Assembly (NCBI RefSeq): GCF_900101615.1
Contig: NZ_FMZX01000001.1
Coordinates: 1,178,001-1,242,000, forward strand
DNA length: 64,000 nucleotides
Reading direction: 5' to 3'
Origin: Belnapia rosea
GTDB lineage: Bacteria > Pseudomonadota > Alphaproteobacteria > Acetobacterales > Acetobacteraceae
The number at the start of each line of letters is the position of its first letter. Position 1 is the first letter of the stretch. Shown here piece after piece: positions 50,763 through 59,441 of this stretch. The notes beneath the pieces are model-generated. The model was given only the letters and a program-made list of their open reading frames with translations, made no database searches and was not told where the DNA came from. A program made the translations under genes and the position numbers.

Positions 50763-51505
50763 CGGGCGGGCATCTCGCAGCGGGCGAGCATCTCCCGGGC
50801 GCGCGCCAGGTCCTCCGGCGTGTCGACGCCGAGCGGCACCACATCCACCTCCTGCGCGTCGATCCGCATGCCGGCCTCGAGCGCCCGCAGCTGCTCCAGC
50901 CGCTCCCGCCGCTCCAGCGCCGAGGGCGGCAGGGCGACGAAGCGCGCCAGCGTCTCCCGCCGCCAGGCATAGAGGCCGATATGGTGGTAGAGCGGGCCCT
51001 CGCCCCAGGGCGCCGTCGCCCGGGTGAAGTAGAGCGCGCGATGCCGTCCGCCGCCGAGCGGGCTGCCCACCATCTTCACCACCTGCGGGGCGGTGCGCTC
51101 CTCCTCCCGCACGATCTCGGCGACCAGCGTCCCGAGCGCCACCTCGGGCGCCGCCATCAGCGCCGCCGCGGCGCGGATCGCCGCCGGGTCGATGGTCGGC
51201 AGGTCGCCCTGGACGTTGATGACCAGGTCATGCCGGCCGTCCGGGTCGAGCCGGCCAAGCGCCTCATGGATCCGGTCGGAGCCGGAAGGGTGGTCCGCGC
51301 CGGTCATCACCGCCTGCCCGCCCGCTGCCCGTACCGCCTCGACGATGGCGGGGCTGTCGGTCGCCACCGCCACCGGCCCGGCATCGGCCTCCTGCACCCG
51401 GCGCAGGACGTGGACGATCATCGGCAGGCCATGGATATCGGCCAGCGGCTTGCCCGGCAGGCGCGTGGCGGCCAGCCGCGCCGGGATCAGGACGATGGGG
51501 TTCAT
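50759..51505 (-). CDS. kdsB: 3-deoxy-manno-octulosonate cytidylyltransferase (CMP-KDO synthetase)
   Basis: 248 aa. It activates KDO with CTP for transfer to lipid A. Seen: the N-terminal [20 protein letters not shown] nucleotide-binding motif, [17 protein letters not shown], and [14 protein letters not shown], which holds the metal-binding Asp. [20 protein letters not shown] is typical of the substrate region. It overlaps kdsA and kdsD by four bases on each side, so the three KDO genes are tightly coupled. Confidence 0.95.
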   Translation of the reverse strand: MNPIVLIPARLAATRLPGKPLADIHGLPMIVHVLRRVQEADAGPVAVATDSPAIVEAVRAAGGQAVMTGADHPSGSDRIHEALGRLDPDGRHDLVINVQGDLPTIDPAAIRAAAALMAAPEVALGTLVAEIVREEERTAPQVVKMVGSPLGGGRHRALYFTRATAPWGEGPLYHHIGLYAWRRETLARFVALPPSALERRERLEQLRALEAGMRIDAQEVDVVPLGVDTPEDLARAREMLARCEMPAR

Positions 51506-52344
51506 GCCCCCGCCCGCTGCTTAGCCAGCGCGTCGAACTCCATCAGCGTCTCGATCAGCCTCGGGAAGTCGCGCAGCGGCACCATGTTCGGCCCGTCCGA
51601 GGGCGCATGGTCCGGGTCCTGGTGCGTCTCGATGAAGACGCCGGCGACGCCGACCGCGACCGCGGCGCGCGCCAGCACGGGGACGAATTCCCGCTGGCCG
51701 CCGGAGGAGGTGCCCTGCCCGCCCGGCTGCTGCACGGAATGGGTGGCATCGAAGATCACCGGCGCGCCCATCGCCGCCATGATCGGCAGCGCCCGCATGT
51801 CGGAGACCAGCGTGTTGTAGCCGAAGGAGGCGCCACGCTCCGTCGCCAGCACGCGCGGGTTGCCGGCGCCGGTGACCTTGGCGATGACATTCTTCATGTC
51901 CCAGGGCGCCAGGAACTGGCCCTTCTTGACGTTGACCACCCGCCCGGTCGCGGCGGCCGCCACCAGCAGGTCGGTCTGCCGGCACAGGAAGGCCGGGATC
52001 TGCAGCACATCCACCGCCTCGGCGACGGGCGCGCACTGGCCTGGCTCATGCACGTCGGTCAGCACCGGCAGGCGCAGGCTCTCGCGGATCTCGGCGAAGA
52101 CGGGCAGCGACTGCGCCATCCCCATCCCGCGCGCGCCGCCGGCGCTGGTGCGGTTGGCCTTGTCGAAGCTCGCCTTGAAGACGAGGCCGAAGCCGAGCCC
52201 GGCGGCGATCTCGCGCAGCGCCGAGGCCATCTCCAGCCCATGCGCGCGGCTTTCCAGCTGGCAGGGGCCGGCGATGACGGCGAGCGGCAGTTGGTTGCCG
52301 ATGCGGACCTGGCCGATGGTGACGACCGGATCTGGGGCGGACAT
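51502..52344 (-). CDS. kdsA: 3-deoxy-8-phosphooctulonate synthase (KDO-8-P synthase)
   Basis: 280 aa. It condenses phosphoenolpyruvate and arabinose-5-phosphate, the committed step to KDO in lipopolysaccharide. Seen: [80 protein letters not shown] and [21 protein letters not shown] set the start at Met 52344 ([12 protein letters not shown]); a longer frame upstream is non-coding in character. It is the first gene of the kdsA-kdsB-kdsD-kdpD-kdpE operon. Confidence 0.95.
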   Translation of the reverse strand: MSAPDPVVTIGQVRIGNQLPLAVIAGPCQLESRAHGLEMASALREIAAGLGFGLVFKASFDKANRTSAGGARGMGMAQSLPVFAEIRESLRLPVLTDVHEPGQCAPVAEAVDVLQIPAFLCRQTDLLVAAAATGRVVNVKKGQFLAPWDMKNVIAKVTGAGNPRVLATERGASFGYNTLVSDMRALPIMAAMGAPVIFDATHSVQQPGGQGTSSGGQREFVPVLARAAVAVGVAGVFIETHQDPDHAPSDGPNMVPLRDFPRLIETLMEFDALAKQRAGA

Positions 52345-52502
52345 GGCGATGCTGTTCCTCAGGGCGCGGATGCGCGCCGTGGCGCCGGTATCCCCCATTC
52401 CGCCCGGCCGGATCAAGACAGGGCGGATTATCGGCGGCGCCGCGGAATTCCCCGGCCCGCTTCATCGGTTCTTTACCCGGAACGGGAATCATCGCCTCAA
52501 CC

Positions 52503-52516
52503 GGCCCGAGGATTGC
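52503..52516 (+). promoter_or_regulatory. possible sigma54-type promoter of the flagellin gene
   Basis: GG (52503-52504) and GC (52515-52516, in TTGC) are exactly ten bases apart, as sigma54 requires. The predicted start near 52528 would leave a very short leader of about 14 bases before the ATG at 52542, which makes the call weak. AAGGG at 52528-52532 is the ribosome site. Confidence 0.25.
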
Positions 52517-52541
52517 GGTCGCCAGCCAAGGGAAAAGCCCG

Positions 52542-53378
52542 ATGCCGCTGAATTCCGTGAACACCAATGTCGGCGCCATGGTGGCGCTCCAGTCGCTGAA
52601 CCGTACCGGCGACGAGCTATCCGCAACCCAGAAGCGCATCTCGACCGGCTACCGCGTTGCCGATGCGAAGGATGACGGCGCGGCCTATGCGGTCGCCGAG
52701 CGCATCCGCGGCGCGGTTGCGGCCACCACCTCGGCCAATGAACAGCTGGGCGGCGTCAAGGGCCTGCTCGATGTCTCGAACGCCGCGCTCGAGAACGTCT
52801 CCTCCACGCTGAACAAGCTGCAGGCCGTGACGGTGAAGCTGGCGGACGGCACCATCACGCCGGAGCAGCGCAGCCAGTACCAGTCCCAGGCCGGCGAGCT
52901 GACGAAGAACATCAAGTCCTTCATCAAGGACGCCAGCTATAACGGCCTGAACGTGCTGAACGACCCGGGCACCCTCGCCGTGCAGGTCGTCACCAACGGC
53001 AGCGGCACCTACTACACCTTCAGCGGCTTCAAGGCGCTGACCAATGTCTTCAACAGCGTCTCCGCTGCCAGCACCTGGACGCGCGGCGCCGCCTCCGCCG
53101 CGCTGACCAAGACCGGCGCGGTCGGCAAGGCCATCACCAACACCCTTACCCAGCTCAATAATTTCGGCAGCTACTCGAACTACATCGACAGCCAGATCAA
53201 CTACAACAAGTCGATCCTGGATGCGCAGCAGAGCGGCCTCGGCGCGCTGATCGACACCGACATGGCGAAGGAAAGCGCCCGCCTCCAGGCATTGCAGATC
53301 CGCCAGCAGCTCGGCACCCAGGCGCTCGGCATCGCCAACCAGGCGCCGCAGTCCCTGGTCAGCCTGTTCCGCGGCTGA
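52542..53378 (+). CDS. fliC: flagellin
   Basis: 278 aa, a short flagellin of the alphaproteobacterial kind. It forms the filament after export by the flagellar type III apparatus. The conserved N-terminal D0/D1 coiled region (SVNTNVGAMVALQSLNRTGD, STGYRVADAKDDGAAYAVAE) and C-terminal D0 (ALIDTDMAKESARLQALQIR, GTQALGIANQAPQSLVSLF) are complete, while the variable middle (about 150-195) is small. Ser/Thr/Asn content is clearly higher than in neighbours. It stands alone: no other flagellar gene is in the window. A proline-rich lipoprotein gene converges nine bases downstream. Confidence 0.95.
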   Translation: MPLNSVNTNVGAMVALQSLNRTGDELSATQKRISTGYRVADAKDDGAAYAVAERIRGAVAATTSANEQLGGVKGLLDVSNAALENVSSTLNKLQAVTVKLADGTITPEQRSQYQSQAGELTKNIKSFIKDASYNGLNVLNDPGTLAVQVVTNGSGTYYTFSGFKALTNVFNSVSAASTWTRGAASAALTKTGAVGKAITNTLTQLNNFGSYSNYIDSQINYNKSILDAQQSGLGALIDTDMAKESARLQALQIRQQLGTQALGIANQAPQSLVSLFRG

Positions 53379-53387
53379 GCACGCCGC

Positions 53388-54068
53388 TCAATTCCGCCGC
53401 ATGGCCCAGAAGCCGGGCGGCGGCGTGGCGCTTGCAGCCCCGAGGCGCGGCGGCGGCCCAACCGGGGCAGGCTCGGCGATCGGCGGCAAGGGCGTCAGCG
53501 GACGCTGGGGCGGCCCTCCGGGCGTGCCGGTGACGGGCGGCAGGGCTTCATAGGACCGTGGCGCCGGCGGGCGGGGCGACACGTCCGGCACCGGCGCGAA
53601 GACCGGCTCGCTGAAGATTGGCCCGCTACTGACGGCCGCGGCCGGCGGGGATGCCGGCGCCACCGGGCTGCCCGTCAGCGCCGCCAGCGAGGGCGGCTCG
53701 GCCGGCAGCAGGCTGGCCCGGCCCGTTGGCAGCGCGGCAGGCAGGGCTGCCGGGCCGGCCGGCATGGGCTGCGCCAACAGGATCGGCGCCGCCCCGGCCT
53801 GCAGCGGCGCCGCGCCATCCGCGCAGCGATAGATCAGGTCGTAATCCGTCGGGTTGATCTGCCGGCGCAGCATCTGGGCCTGGCGGCCAAGGCTGCCGCA
53901 ATGCGCGGCCGCCTCGTTCAGCGCCTGCCGGGCCGCGCCGCCGAGGTCGCGGCTCGCCACGGCCAGCCGGAAGTTGCCATCGGCCAGCGGTGTCACGCCT
54001 GAGGAGCGCGGGGGCGAACAGCCGGCCAGCACCCCCATCGCGATCGCCATCCATGCTGCCGCCCGCAT
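53388..54068 (-). CDS. proline-rich putative lipoprotein
   Basis: 226 aa. The N-terminus MRAAAWMAIAMGVLAGC carries a lipobox with Cys17, so it is probably lipid-anchored in the envelope. Residues 30-85 look globular (NFRLAVASRDLGGAARQALN, CGSLGRQAQMLRRQ, YDLIYRCADG, with three Cys in total after the lipobox region counted). The remainder is a long low-complexity Pro/Ala/Leu tail with no clear fold. I recognise no family. Codon use agrees with the genome. It converges on the flagellin gene, but I have no evidence of a shared role. Confidence 0.65.
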   Translation of the reverse strand: MRAAAWMAIAMGVLAGCSPPRSSGVTPLADGNFRLAVASRDLGGAARQALNEAAAHCGSLGRQAQMLRRQINPTDYDLIYRCADGAAPLQAGAAPILLAQPMPAGPAALPAALPTGRASLLPAEPPSLAALTGSPVAPASPPAAAVSSGPIFSEPVFAPVPDVSPRPPAPRSYEALPPVTGTPGGPPQRPLTPLPPIAEPAPVGPPPRLGAASATPPPGFWAMRRN

Positions 54069-54256
54069 CCGCCCCCTGACTCCCCTGCCCGGCCGCCTTG
54101 TAACGGTTTAGTGAGGCGGACGGCAGCGCAAAACGCAGGGCGGGATCGCCAGCGGTCCGGCTTCCCCTCATGCGTGACAGGCCGGCCACTCTCGCCTGCG
54201 GCCGCCGCGTGGCGCATGCTGCCGCGGACCATCAGGACTGGTCGGAGAGGAGCATC

Positions 54257-55231
54257 ATGGCCGCTATCACCCGCCGTACCGCGCTGGCCGCGCCGGCCAT
54301 GCTGCTGGCCAGCGGCGCCCGGGCCCAGCCCGGCTGGCCCGGCAGGCCGGTCACGCTGATAGTCCCCTGGGCGCCCGGCGGCTCGAATGACGTGGTGGCC
54401 CGGCTGCTCACCCCTCAGCTGGAGGCCCGCTTCGGCCAGCCCTTCATCATCGAGAACCGCCCGGGCGGCGGCGGCAGCGTCGGGATGGGGCTGGTAGCGC
54501 GGGCCCGGCCGGACGGGCTCACCCTCCTTGTCTCCTCCGCCTCCAACCATGTCTTCCACCCGCTCATCGCCCGCGACCTCGGCTATGACCCCCGGGAGGC
54601 GCTGCAGGGCATCGCCATGCTGGTCGATGTGCCGAATGTGCTGGCCGCCACGAAGGGCCTCGGGGTGCGGACCGTGCCGGAGCTGATCGCCAAGGTGCAG
54701 GCGGACCCGCGCGGGATGAGCTTCGGCTCCTCCGGCGTCGGCTCCTCCAACCACCTGGCGGGGGAGCTCTTCCGGCTGAGGACCGGGCTCGACCTGACCC
54801 ATATCCCCTATCGCGGCGGCGGCCAGGCCATCACCGACCTCGTGGCCGGCACGGTGCCGATGGTCTTCCTCAACCTGCCCACCGTGATCGGCCCGGCCGA
54901 GTCCGGCCAGGTGGTGATCCTCGCCGTCGGCACGGACCAGCGGGTCGCCAGCCGGCCCGATATCCCAACCATGCAGGAGGGCGGCGTGCCGGATTACGCC
55001 GTCCGCTCCTGGACCGGGCTCTTCGCCCCCCGCGGCACGCCCCGCCCGGTCATCGAGGCGCTCGCCCCGGCCCTGCGGGAGATCCTGGCCATGCCCGCCA
55101 TCCGCACCCGCCTCACCGAGATGGCGAGCGAGCCGATCTGGATGGACCCGGCCGAGACCGACCGCTTCGTCGCCGCGGAGTACGAACGTTGGGCGCCCGT
55201 CATCCGCACGGCGAATGTCAGGCTGGAATAG
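54257..55231 (+). CDS. Bug-family tripartite tricarboxylate transporter substrate-binding protein (TctC-like)
   Basis: 324 aa. A signal peptide with a twin-Arg flavour (MAAITRRTALAAPAMLLASG, cleavage near RAQ) sends it to the periplasm. The Bug family marks are PVTLIVPWAPGGSNDVVARL, IIENRPGGGGSVGMGL, the LTHIPYRGGGQAITDLVAGT segment and SWTGLFAPRGTPRPV. It binds a carboxylate-type ligand; no TctA/TctB membrane genes are adjacent. The ATG at 54257 follows GAGAGGAG. It converges on the tricarballylate-dehydrogenase-like gene with a 14-base overlap, so a shared catabolic role is plausible. Confidence 0.9.
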   Translation: MAAITRRTALAAPAMLLASGARAQPGWPGRPVTLIVPWAPGGSNDVVARLLTPQLEARFGQPFIIENRPGGGGSVGMGLVARARPDGLTLLVSSASNHVFHPLIARDLGYDPREALQGIAMLVDVPNVLAATKGLGVRTVPELIAKVQADPRGMSFGSSGVGSSNHLAGELFRLRTGLDLTHIPYRGGGQAITDLVAGTVPMVFLNLPTVIGPAESGQVVILAVGTDQRVASRPDIPTMQEGGVPDYAVRSWTGLFAPRGTPRPVIEALAPALREILAMPAIRTRLTEMASEPIWMDPAETDRFVAAEYERWAPVIRTANVRLE

Positions 55232-56735
55232 GCGCCGCCATCCCCCCGGCATTGGTCTTCATGTCGCCCGCCGCCGTGGCGCCGGCCAGCTTGCCGAAGA
55301 CCATCCCGTTGATGAGGCCCGAGCCACCGGGATAGTTGAAGTAGAACACCCCGCCCACCAGCTCCCCGGCCGCATAGAGGCCGGGGATCGGCTGCTGGTC
55401 GTCATCCAGCACCCGCGCCTCGGTATCGATGCGCAGGCCCCCGAAGGTGAATGTGATGCCGCAACCCACCTGATAGGCCTCGAAAGGCCCCTCATCGATG
55501 GTGTTCGCCCAGTTGGACTTGTTGACGGCGAGGCCTTCCGTGCAGCGGCCATCCTTGATGTTCGGGTTGAAGGGCACGTCCTTCCGCACCGCGGCGTTGT
55601 AGGCGCGGATCTCCTCGAGGAAAGCGCGGCCGTCCACGCCCTCGAGCTTGCCCGCCAGCTCCTCCAGCGTATCCGCCTTCACCTTCGTCACCTGCTTGAT
55701 GCGGTACTCGTCGCGAAGCTGCTTCTCGACCTTCCGGTCGAAGACCTGCCAGGCGAAATTGCCCGGCTGCTCCAGCACCACGCGGCCGTATTTCGCATAG
55801 GTGTAGTTGCGGAAATCGGCGCCCTCGTCGAGGAAGCGCTTGCCGTTCGCGTTGATCAGCACCGACCAGGGGTAGGAATGCTTCTGGAAGGCGTCGCCCA
55901 CCGCCAGGTCGCCATATTCCGGCGCGTTGAAGTCCCACTGCACCGCATGGCAGCCGGAGTAATTGCCGAAGGGCGAGGCGCCGATCTCGAGCGCCATCTT
56001 GATCCCGTCGCCGGTGTTGAAGCGGGTGCCGCGCACCTTCGCCAGCTCCCAGCCCTGGCCGAGATAGCGGGTACGCATCTCGGCATCGCCCTGGAAGCCG
56101 CCTGCCGCCAGGATCACCGCCGGCGCCTTGATGTCGTAGATGCGGCCGGGCGACTTCACCTGCACGCCCAGCACCTTGAAGCCGTCATAAAGGATTTTCT
56201 GCGCCCGCGTCGCGTAGCGGATCTCGATCCCCTTCTTCCTGGCGATCTCGGTCTCGGCCTGCACCAGGCCCGGCCCGCCGCCATAGGCGGCGACGGTCAG
56301 CCCGCCCCAGAATTTGAAGCGCCCATCCACCTTGAAGGCCTGCTGGCCCCAGATCGGCGCGAACTTCACCCCCTTGCCGTGCAGCCACTTCATCGTCTCG
56401 AAGCTCTGGCGGACCAGGATCTCGCAGAGGTTGGGGTCGGTGCGGTTCCGCGTGACGCGGAACATGTCGTCGAAGAACTGGTCCTCGGTATAGGTGCCGA
56501 AATCGGTGATGGCGATCTCGGCCTCCGTCAGGTCGGGCATGATCGCCTTCAGGTCCTCGACGCCGCGATAGGCGAAGCGGATGTTGCCGGCGGTGAAGCG
56601 GGTATTGCCGCCCGCCTCCTCCTCCGGCGCCCGTTCCAGCACGACCACCCGCGCGCCCTGCTCCTGCGCCGAGAGGGCGGCGCAGAAAGCCGCGTTCCCG
56701 CCGCCGACCACGATGACATCGAATTCCTCGGCCAT
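55218..56735 (-). CDS. tcuA: FAD-dependent tricarballylate dehydrogenase-like protein
   Basis: 505 aa. A fumarate-reductase/succinate-dehydrogenase-type flavoprotein. The FAD-binding VIVVGGGNAAFCAALSAQEQ is at the N-terminus, followed by GGNTRFTAGNIRFAYRG, ILAAGGFQGDAEMRTRYLG, and the C-terminal PIPGLYAAGELVGGVFYFNY and PGGSGLINGMVFGKLAG. The sequence is of the TcuA type, which oxidises tricarballylate to cis-aconitate, although related 4-carbon or 6-carbon acids are possible. GGAGGG lies five bases before the ATG at 56735, and a perfect GntR-type palindrome overlaps the putative -10. No tcuB is adjacent. Confidence 0.85.
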   Translation of the reverse strand: MAEEFDVIVVGGGNAAFCAALSAQEQGARVVVLERAPEEEAGGNTRFTAGNIRFAYRGVEDLKAIMPDLTEAEIAITDFGTYTEDQFFDDMFRVTRNRTDPNLCEILVRQSFETMKWLHGKGVKFAPIWGQQAFKVDGRFKFWGGLTVAAYGGGPGLVQAETEIARKKGIEIRYATRAQKILYDGFKVLGVQVKSPGRIYDIKAPAVILAAGGFQGDAEMRTRYLGQGWELAKVRGTRFNTGDGIKMALEIGASPFGNYSGCHAVQWDFNAPEYGDLAVGDAFQKHSYPWSVLINANGKRFLDEGADFRNYTYAKYGRVVLEQPGNFAWQVFDRKVEKQLRDEYRIKQVTKVKADTLEELAGKLEGVDGRAFLEEIRAYNAAVRKDVPFNPNIKDGRCTEGLAVNKSNWANTIDEGPFEAYQVGCGITFTFGGLRIDTEARVLDDDQQPIPGLYAAGELVGGVFYFNYPGGSGLINGMVFGKLAGATAAGDMKTNAGGMAAPIPA

Positions 56736-56758
56736 GCCCGCCCTCCAAAATTTGTGCA

Positions 56759-56774
56759 CCGATGTATACATCGG
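56759..56774 (-). promoter_or_regulatory. GntR-family operator overlapping the tcuA promoter
   Basis: CCGATGTATACATCGG is a perfect 16-base palindrome with the TGTATACA core typical of FadR/VanR-subfamily GntR operators. It contains a plausible -10 (TATACA) and lies 24 bases upstream of the tcuA-like start, directly beside the GntR regulator gene. Confidence 0.8.
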
Positions 56775-56787
56775 CTGGAGCGGCTGT

Positions 56788-57432
56788 CTAGGCCGGCTCC
56801 GCCGCCGCCATCGCCAGCCTTGCCTCATGCGCCGCGGCGATATGCGCCCGCGCCGCCGCCTCCGCCGCCGCCGCATCCCGCGCCGCCACGGCAGCGACGA
56901 TCCGCCCATGCTCCTCCCGCGCCGCGGCGGCGCGGCCCGGCTCCTCCAGCGTCGTCGGGCCCAGCAGCAGCAGCGCATCGCTGATCGGGGCCAGCGCCCG
57001 CAGCAGGTAGCGGTTATGGGCCGCCTGGTGCAGCGCGCGGTGGAAACGCCGGTTGTGCTCCGCCACCGCCTCGGGTGGGATGCGTGCTTCCTCCTCGACC
57101 AGCCTTTGCAGCAGCATGATGTCCGGTCGCCCGGCATGCCGCGCCGCAAGCCGGGCCGCGGTGGCCTCCAGCGCCTCCCGCATGCCGTAGAGCTCATCCA
57201 CCTCGGCATGGTCGTATTGCGCGACGCAGAGGCCGCGCGCCGGACGGTGGGCGATCAGACCCTCTGCCTGCAGCCGGCGGATCGCCTCCCGCACCGGCGT
57301 CCGGCTCATGCCGAGCCAGTCCGCCAGTTCCACCTCCACCACCCGCTGGCCCGGCCGGAAGGCGCCGCTCCGCAGCCCCTCGCGGAATCGGTCATAGGCC
57401 TGGTCGGCGAGGCTTCCGGCTATACGGGGCAT
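56788..57432 (-). CDS. GntR-family transcriptional regulator (FCD subfamily)
   Basis: 214 aa. An N-terminal winged helix-turn-helix (residues about 5-70: LADQAYDRFREGLRSGAFRP, MSRTPVREAIRRLQAEGLIA) and a C-terminal all-helical FCD ligand domain with its metal-site His/Asp residues (EHNRRFHRALHQAAHNRYLL). Such regulators usually bind an organic acid and repress nearby catabolic genes. It lies between tcuA-like and CitE-like genes and probably binds the palindrome at 56759-56774. The start at Met 57432 begins MPRIAGSL; the upstream open frame is not coding in character. Confidence 0.9.
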   Translation of the reverse strand: MPRIAGSLADQAYDRFREGLRSGAFRPGQRVVEVELADWLGMSRTPVREAIRRLQAEGLIAHRPARGLCVAQYDHAEVDELYGMREALEATAARLAARHAGRPDIMLLQRLVEEEARIPPEAVAEHNRRFHRALHQAAHNRYLLRALAPISDALLLLGPTTLEEPGRAAAAREEHGRIVAAVAARDAAAAEAAARAHIAAAHEARLAMAAAEPA

Positions 57433-57517
57433 GGCTCTGGATACAGCCGTATGCAAGGCTCCCGCAAGCATGGCCCGCAAACATTGACCGGGCCGCGCGC
57501 CGGGGCAACCATCCCCC

Positions 57518-58387
57518 ATGCGCACCCTCCCGACCTGGCGATCCCTGCTCTATGTCCCGGCGACGCGGGAGAGCTTCATCGCCCGCGCCCATACCCGCGG
57601 CGCCGATGCCATCATCCTCGACCTCGAGGATGCCGTCGCCCCGGCCGAGAAGCCCGCCGCCCGCGCCGCGCTGGCCGGCGCCATCCCGCGCGTGAGGCAG
57701 GGCGGCGCCGAGGCCTGCGTCCGCATCAACCGTCCGCTGCGGATGGCCGCGCTCGACATCGAGGCCGCCATCGCCGCCGGCGCCGATGCGCTGGTCCTCA
57801 CCAAGCTGATGGGCCCCGACCATGTCCGCCTGCTGTCGGAGCTGATCGCCGAGAGCGAGGCCGCCCACGGCATCCCGCCCGGCCGCACCCGCTGCATCGG
57901 CCTGGTCGAGACCGCCGAGGCACTCTCCTCCATGGAGGCCATCGCCCGCGCCGACCCGCGCCTCGTCGCCCTCGGCGCCGGCGGCGAGGACCTGGCGACC
58001 GATCTCGGTGCCGAGCCCTCGCCCGATGCGCTCTATGTGCCGAAGATGATGGCGGTGCTGGCCGCCCGCGCCGCCGGAATCCTGCCACTCGGCTTCATCG
58101 GCACCGTCGCCGGCCTCTCCGACCCGGAGGGCTACCGCGCCATGCTCCGCCGCTCGCGCAAGCTCGGCTTCGCCTGCGCCAGCTGCGTCCACCCGTCGCA
58201 GGTCCCGGTGATCAACGAGGAGTATGGCGACAGCCCGGAGGCGATAGACCAGGCCCGCCGCATGGTCGCCGCCTTCGAGGCCGCACTCGCCAGTGGCATC
58301 GGCGCCGTCAGCTTCGAGGGCCGGATGATCGACGAGCCGGTGGTCGAACGCGCCCGCCGCCTCCTCGCCCGCGCCGGGGACCGCTGA
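57518..58387 (+). CDS. HpcH/HpaI aldolase / citrate lyase beta (CitE-like) family protein
   Basis: 289 aa. A TIM-barrel lyase of the CitE-like group that acts on acyl-CoA or free carboxylic acids. Seen: [69 protein letters not shown] with the metal Glu, [15 protein letters not shown] with the metal Asp, and [18 protein letters not shown]. No citrate-lyase alpha or gamma genes are nearby, so it is a stand-alone lyase such as a malyl- or citramalyl-CoA type. It is divergent from the GntR regulator with 85 bases between starts, so it may be controlled by it. Confidence 0.88.
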   Translation: MRTLPTWRSLLYVPATRESFIARAHTRGADAIILDLEDAVAPAEKPAARAALAGAIPRVRQGGAEACVRINRPLRMAALDIEAAIAAGADALVLTKLMGPDHVRLLSELIAESEAAHGIPPGRTRCIGLVETAEALSSMEAIARADPRLVALGAGGEDLATDLGAEPSPDALYVPKMMAVLAARAAGILPLGFIGTVAGLSDPEGYRAMLRRSRKLGFACASCVHPSQVPVINEEYGDSPEAIDQARRMVAAFEAALASGIGAVSFEGRMIDEPVVERARRLLARAGDR

Positions 58388-58550
58388 CGCTGCTGCGGCC
58401 CGCTCGCATCATCGCCTCATAACCAGACAAGCCAGGCGGCCCGCCAGGCCCGAGGCTGACCGCCCGGCATCGACCGCTCGGCCCCCACCGGGCTTCGGGC
58501 TGCCGCAACGCCTTCGCCAATCCGTTCCATCCACTGCGAGGACCAATCCG

Positions 58551-59381
58551 ATGGGCATGATCACCACCAAGGACGGCGTCGAGATCTTCTACAAGGACTG
58601 GGGCCCCAAGGACGCCCAGCCCCTCGTCTTCCACCATGGCTGGCCGCTCAGCTCGGACGACTGGGACGCCCAGATGCTCTACTTCCTCGGCAAGGGCTTC
58701 CGCGTCGTCGCGCATGACCGGCGCGGCCATGGCCGCTCGACGCAGGTCGGAGACGGCCATGACATGGACCACTACGCCGCCGATGCCGCGGCGGTGTTCG
58801 AGCATCTCGACCTGCGGAACTCCGTCCATATCGGACATTCCACCGGCGGCGGCGAGGCGCTGCACTACGTCGTCCGCCATGGCCGCGGCCGCGCGGCGAA
58901 GCTGGTGCTGATCAGCGCCGTGCCGCCGATCATGGTGAAGACGCCCTCCAACCCAGGCGGCCTGCCGATCGAGGTGTTCGACGGCCTCCGCCAGCAGCTC
59001 GCCGCCAACCGCGCGCAATTCTACCTCGACCTCCCGAGCGGCCCCTTCTACGGCTTCAACCGGCCGGGCGCGGCGGTCTCCCAGGGCGTGATCCAGAATT
59101 GGTGGCGCCAGGGGATGATCGGCGGCGCCAAGGCGCAGTACGACGGCATCAAGGCCTTCTCGGAGACCGACTTCAACGAGGACCTGAAGATGGTCGACCT
59201 GCCGACCCTCGTCATGCATGGCGATGACGACCAGATCGTGCCGATCGCCGATGCCGGGCTGCTCTCCGCCAAGCTGGTGAAGAACGCGGTCCTCAAGGTC
59301 TACAAAGGCTACCCGCACGGCATGTGCACGACGCATGCCGATGTCATCAACGAGGACCTGCTCGCCTTCATCCGGGGCTGA
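58551..59381 (+). CDS. alpha/beta hydrolase, cofactor-free haloperoxidase/arylesterase type
   Basis: 276 aa, the usual length of this group. The nucleophile elbow GHSTGGG has Ser97; the acid is in [12 protein letters not shown] and the His in GYPHGMC. The [10 protein letters not shown] and [10 protein letters not shown] motifs are those of non-heme chloroperoxidases and related perhydrolases, which hydrolyse esters and can form peracids. The ATG at 58551 is preceded by GAGGA; Met at 58557 is an alternative. It has its own 163-base upstream region and is followed by a hairpin before the convergent MFS gene. Confidence 0.92.
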   Translation: MGMITTKDGVEIFYKDWGPKDAQPLVFHHGWPLSSDDWDAQMLYFLGKGFRVVAHDRRGHGRSTQVGDGHDMDHYAADAAAVFEHLDLRNSVHIGHSTGGGEALHYVVRHGRGRAAKLVLISAVPPIMVKTPSNPGGLPIEVFDGLRQQLAANRAQFYLDLPSGPFYGFNRPGAAVSQGVIQNWWRQGMIGGAKAQYDGIKAFSETDFNEDLKMVDLPTLVMHGDDDQIVPIADAGLLSAKLVKNAVLKVYKGYPHGMCTTHADVINEDLLAFIRG

Positions 59382-59392
59382 GCGAAGGGCAA

Positions 59393-59423
59393 CCGGGGGC
59401 GCGGGCCATGCCTGCGCCCCCGG
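59393..59423. terminator. hairpin between convergent hydrolase and MFS genes
   Basis: Perfect ten-base arms CCGGGGGCGC (59393-59402) and GCGCCCCCGG (59414-59423) enclose an 11-base loop. It begins 11 bases after the hydrolase stop and ends 18 bases before the MFS stop on the other strand. There is no T-run on either side. Confidence 0.55.
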
Positions 59424-59441
59424 TGTCCTGCATCGCCCATC

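Noticed and set aside
49759-50970. Apparent N-terminal extension of kdpD to nearly 1300 codons
   Set aside because: The extra part is an alternative frame of kdsD and kdsB. A normal KdpD N-terminus starts at 49758.
56736-57209. N-terminal extension of the tricarballylate-dehydrogenase-like protein
   Set aside because: The added residues are an alternative frame of the GntR gene and precede the operator and ribosome binding site of the real gene.
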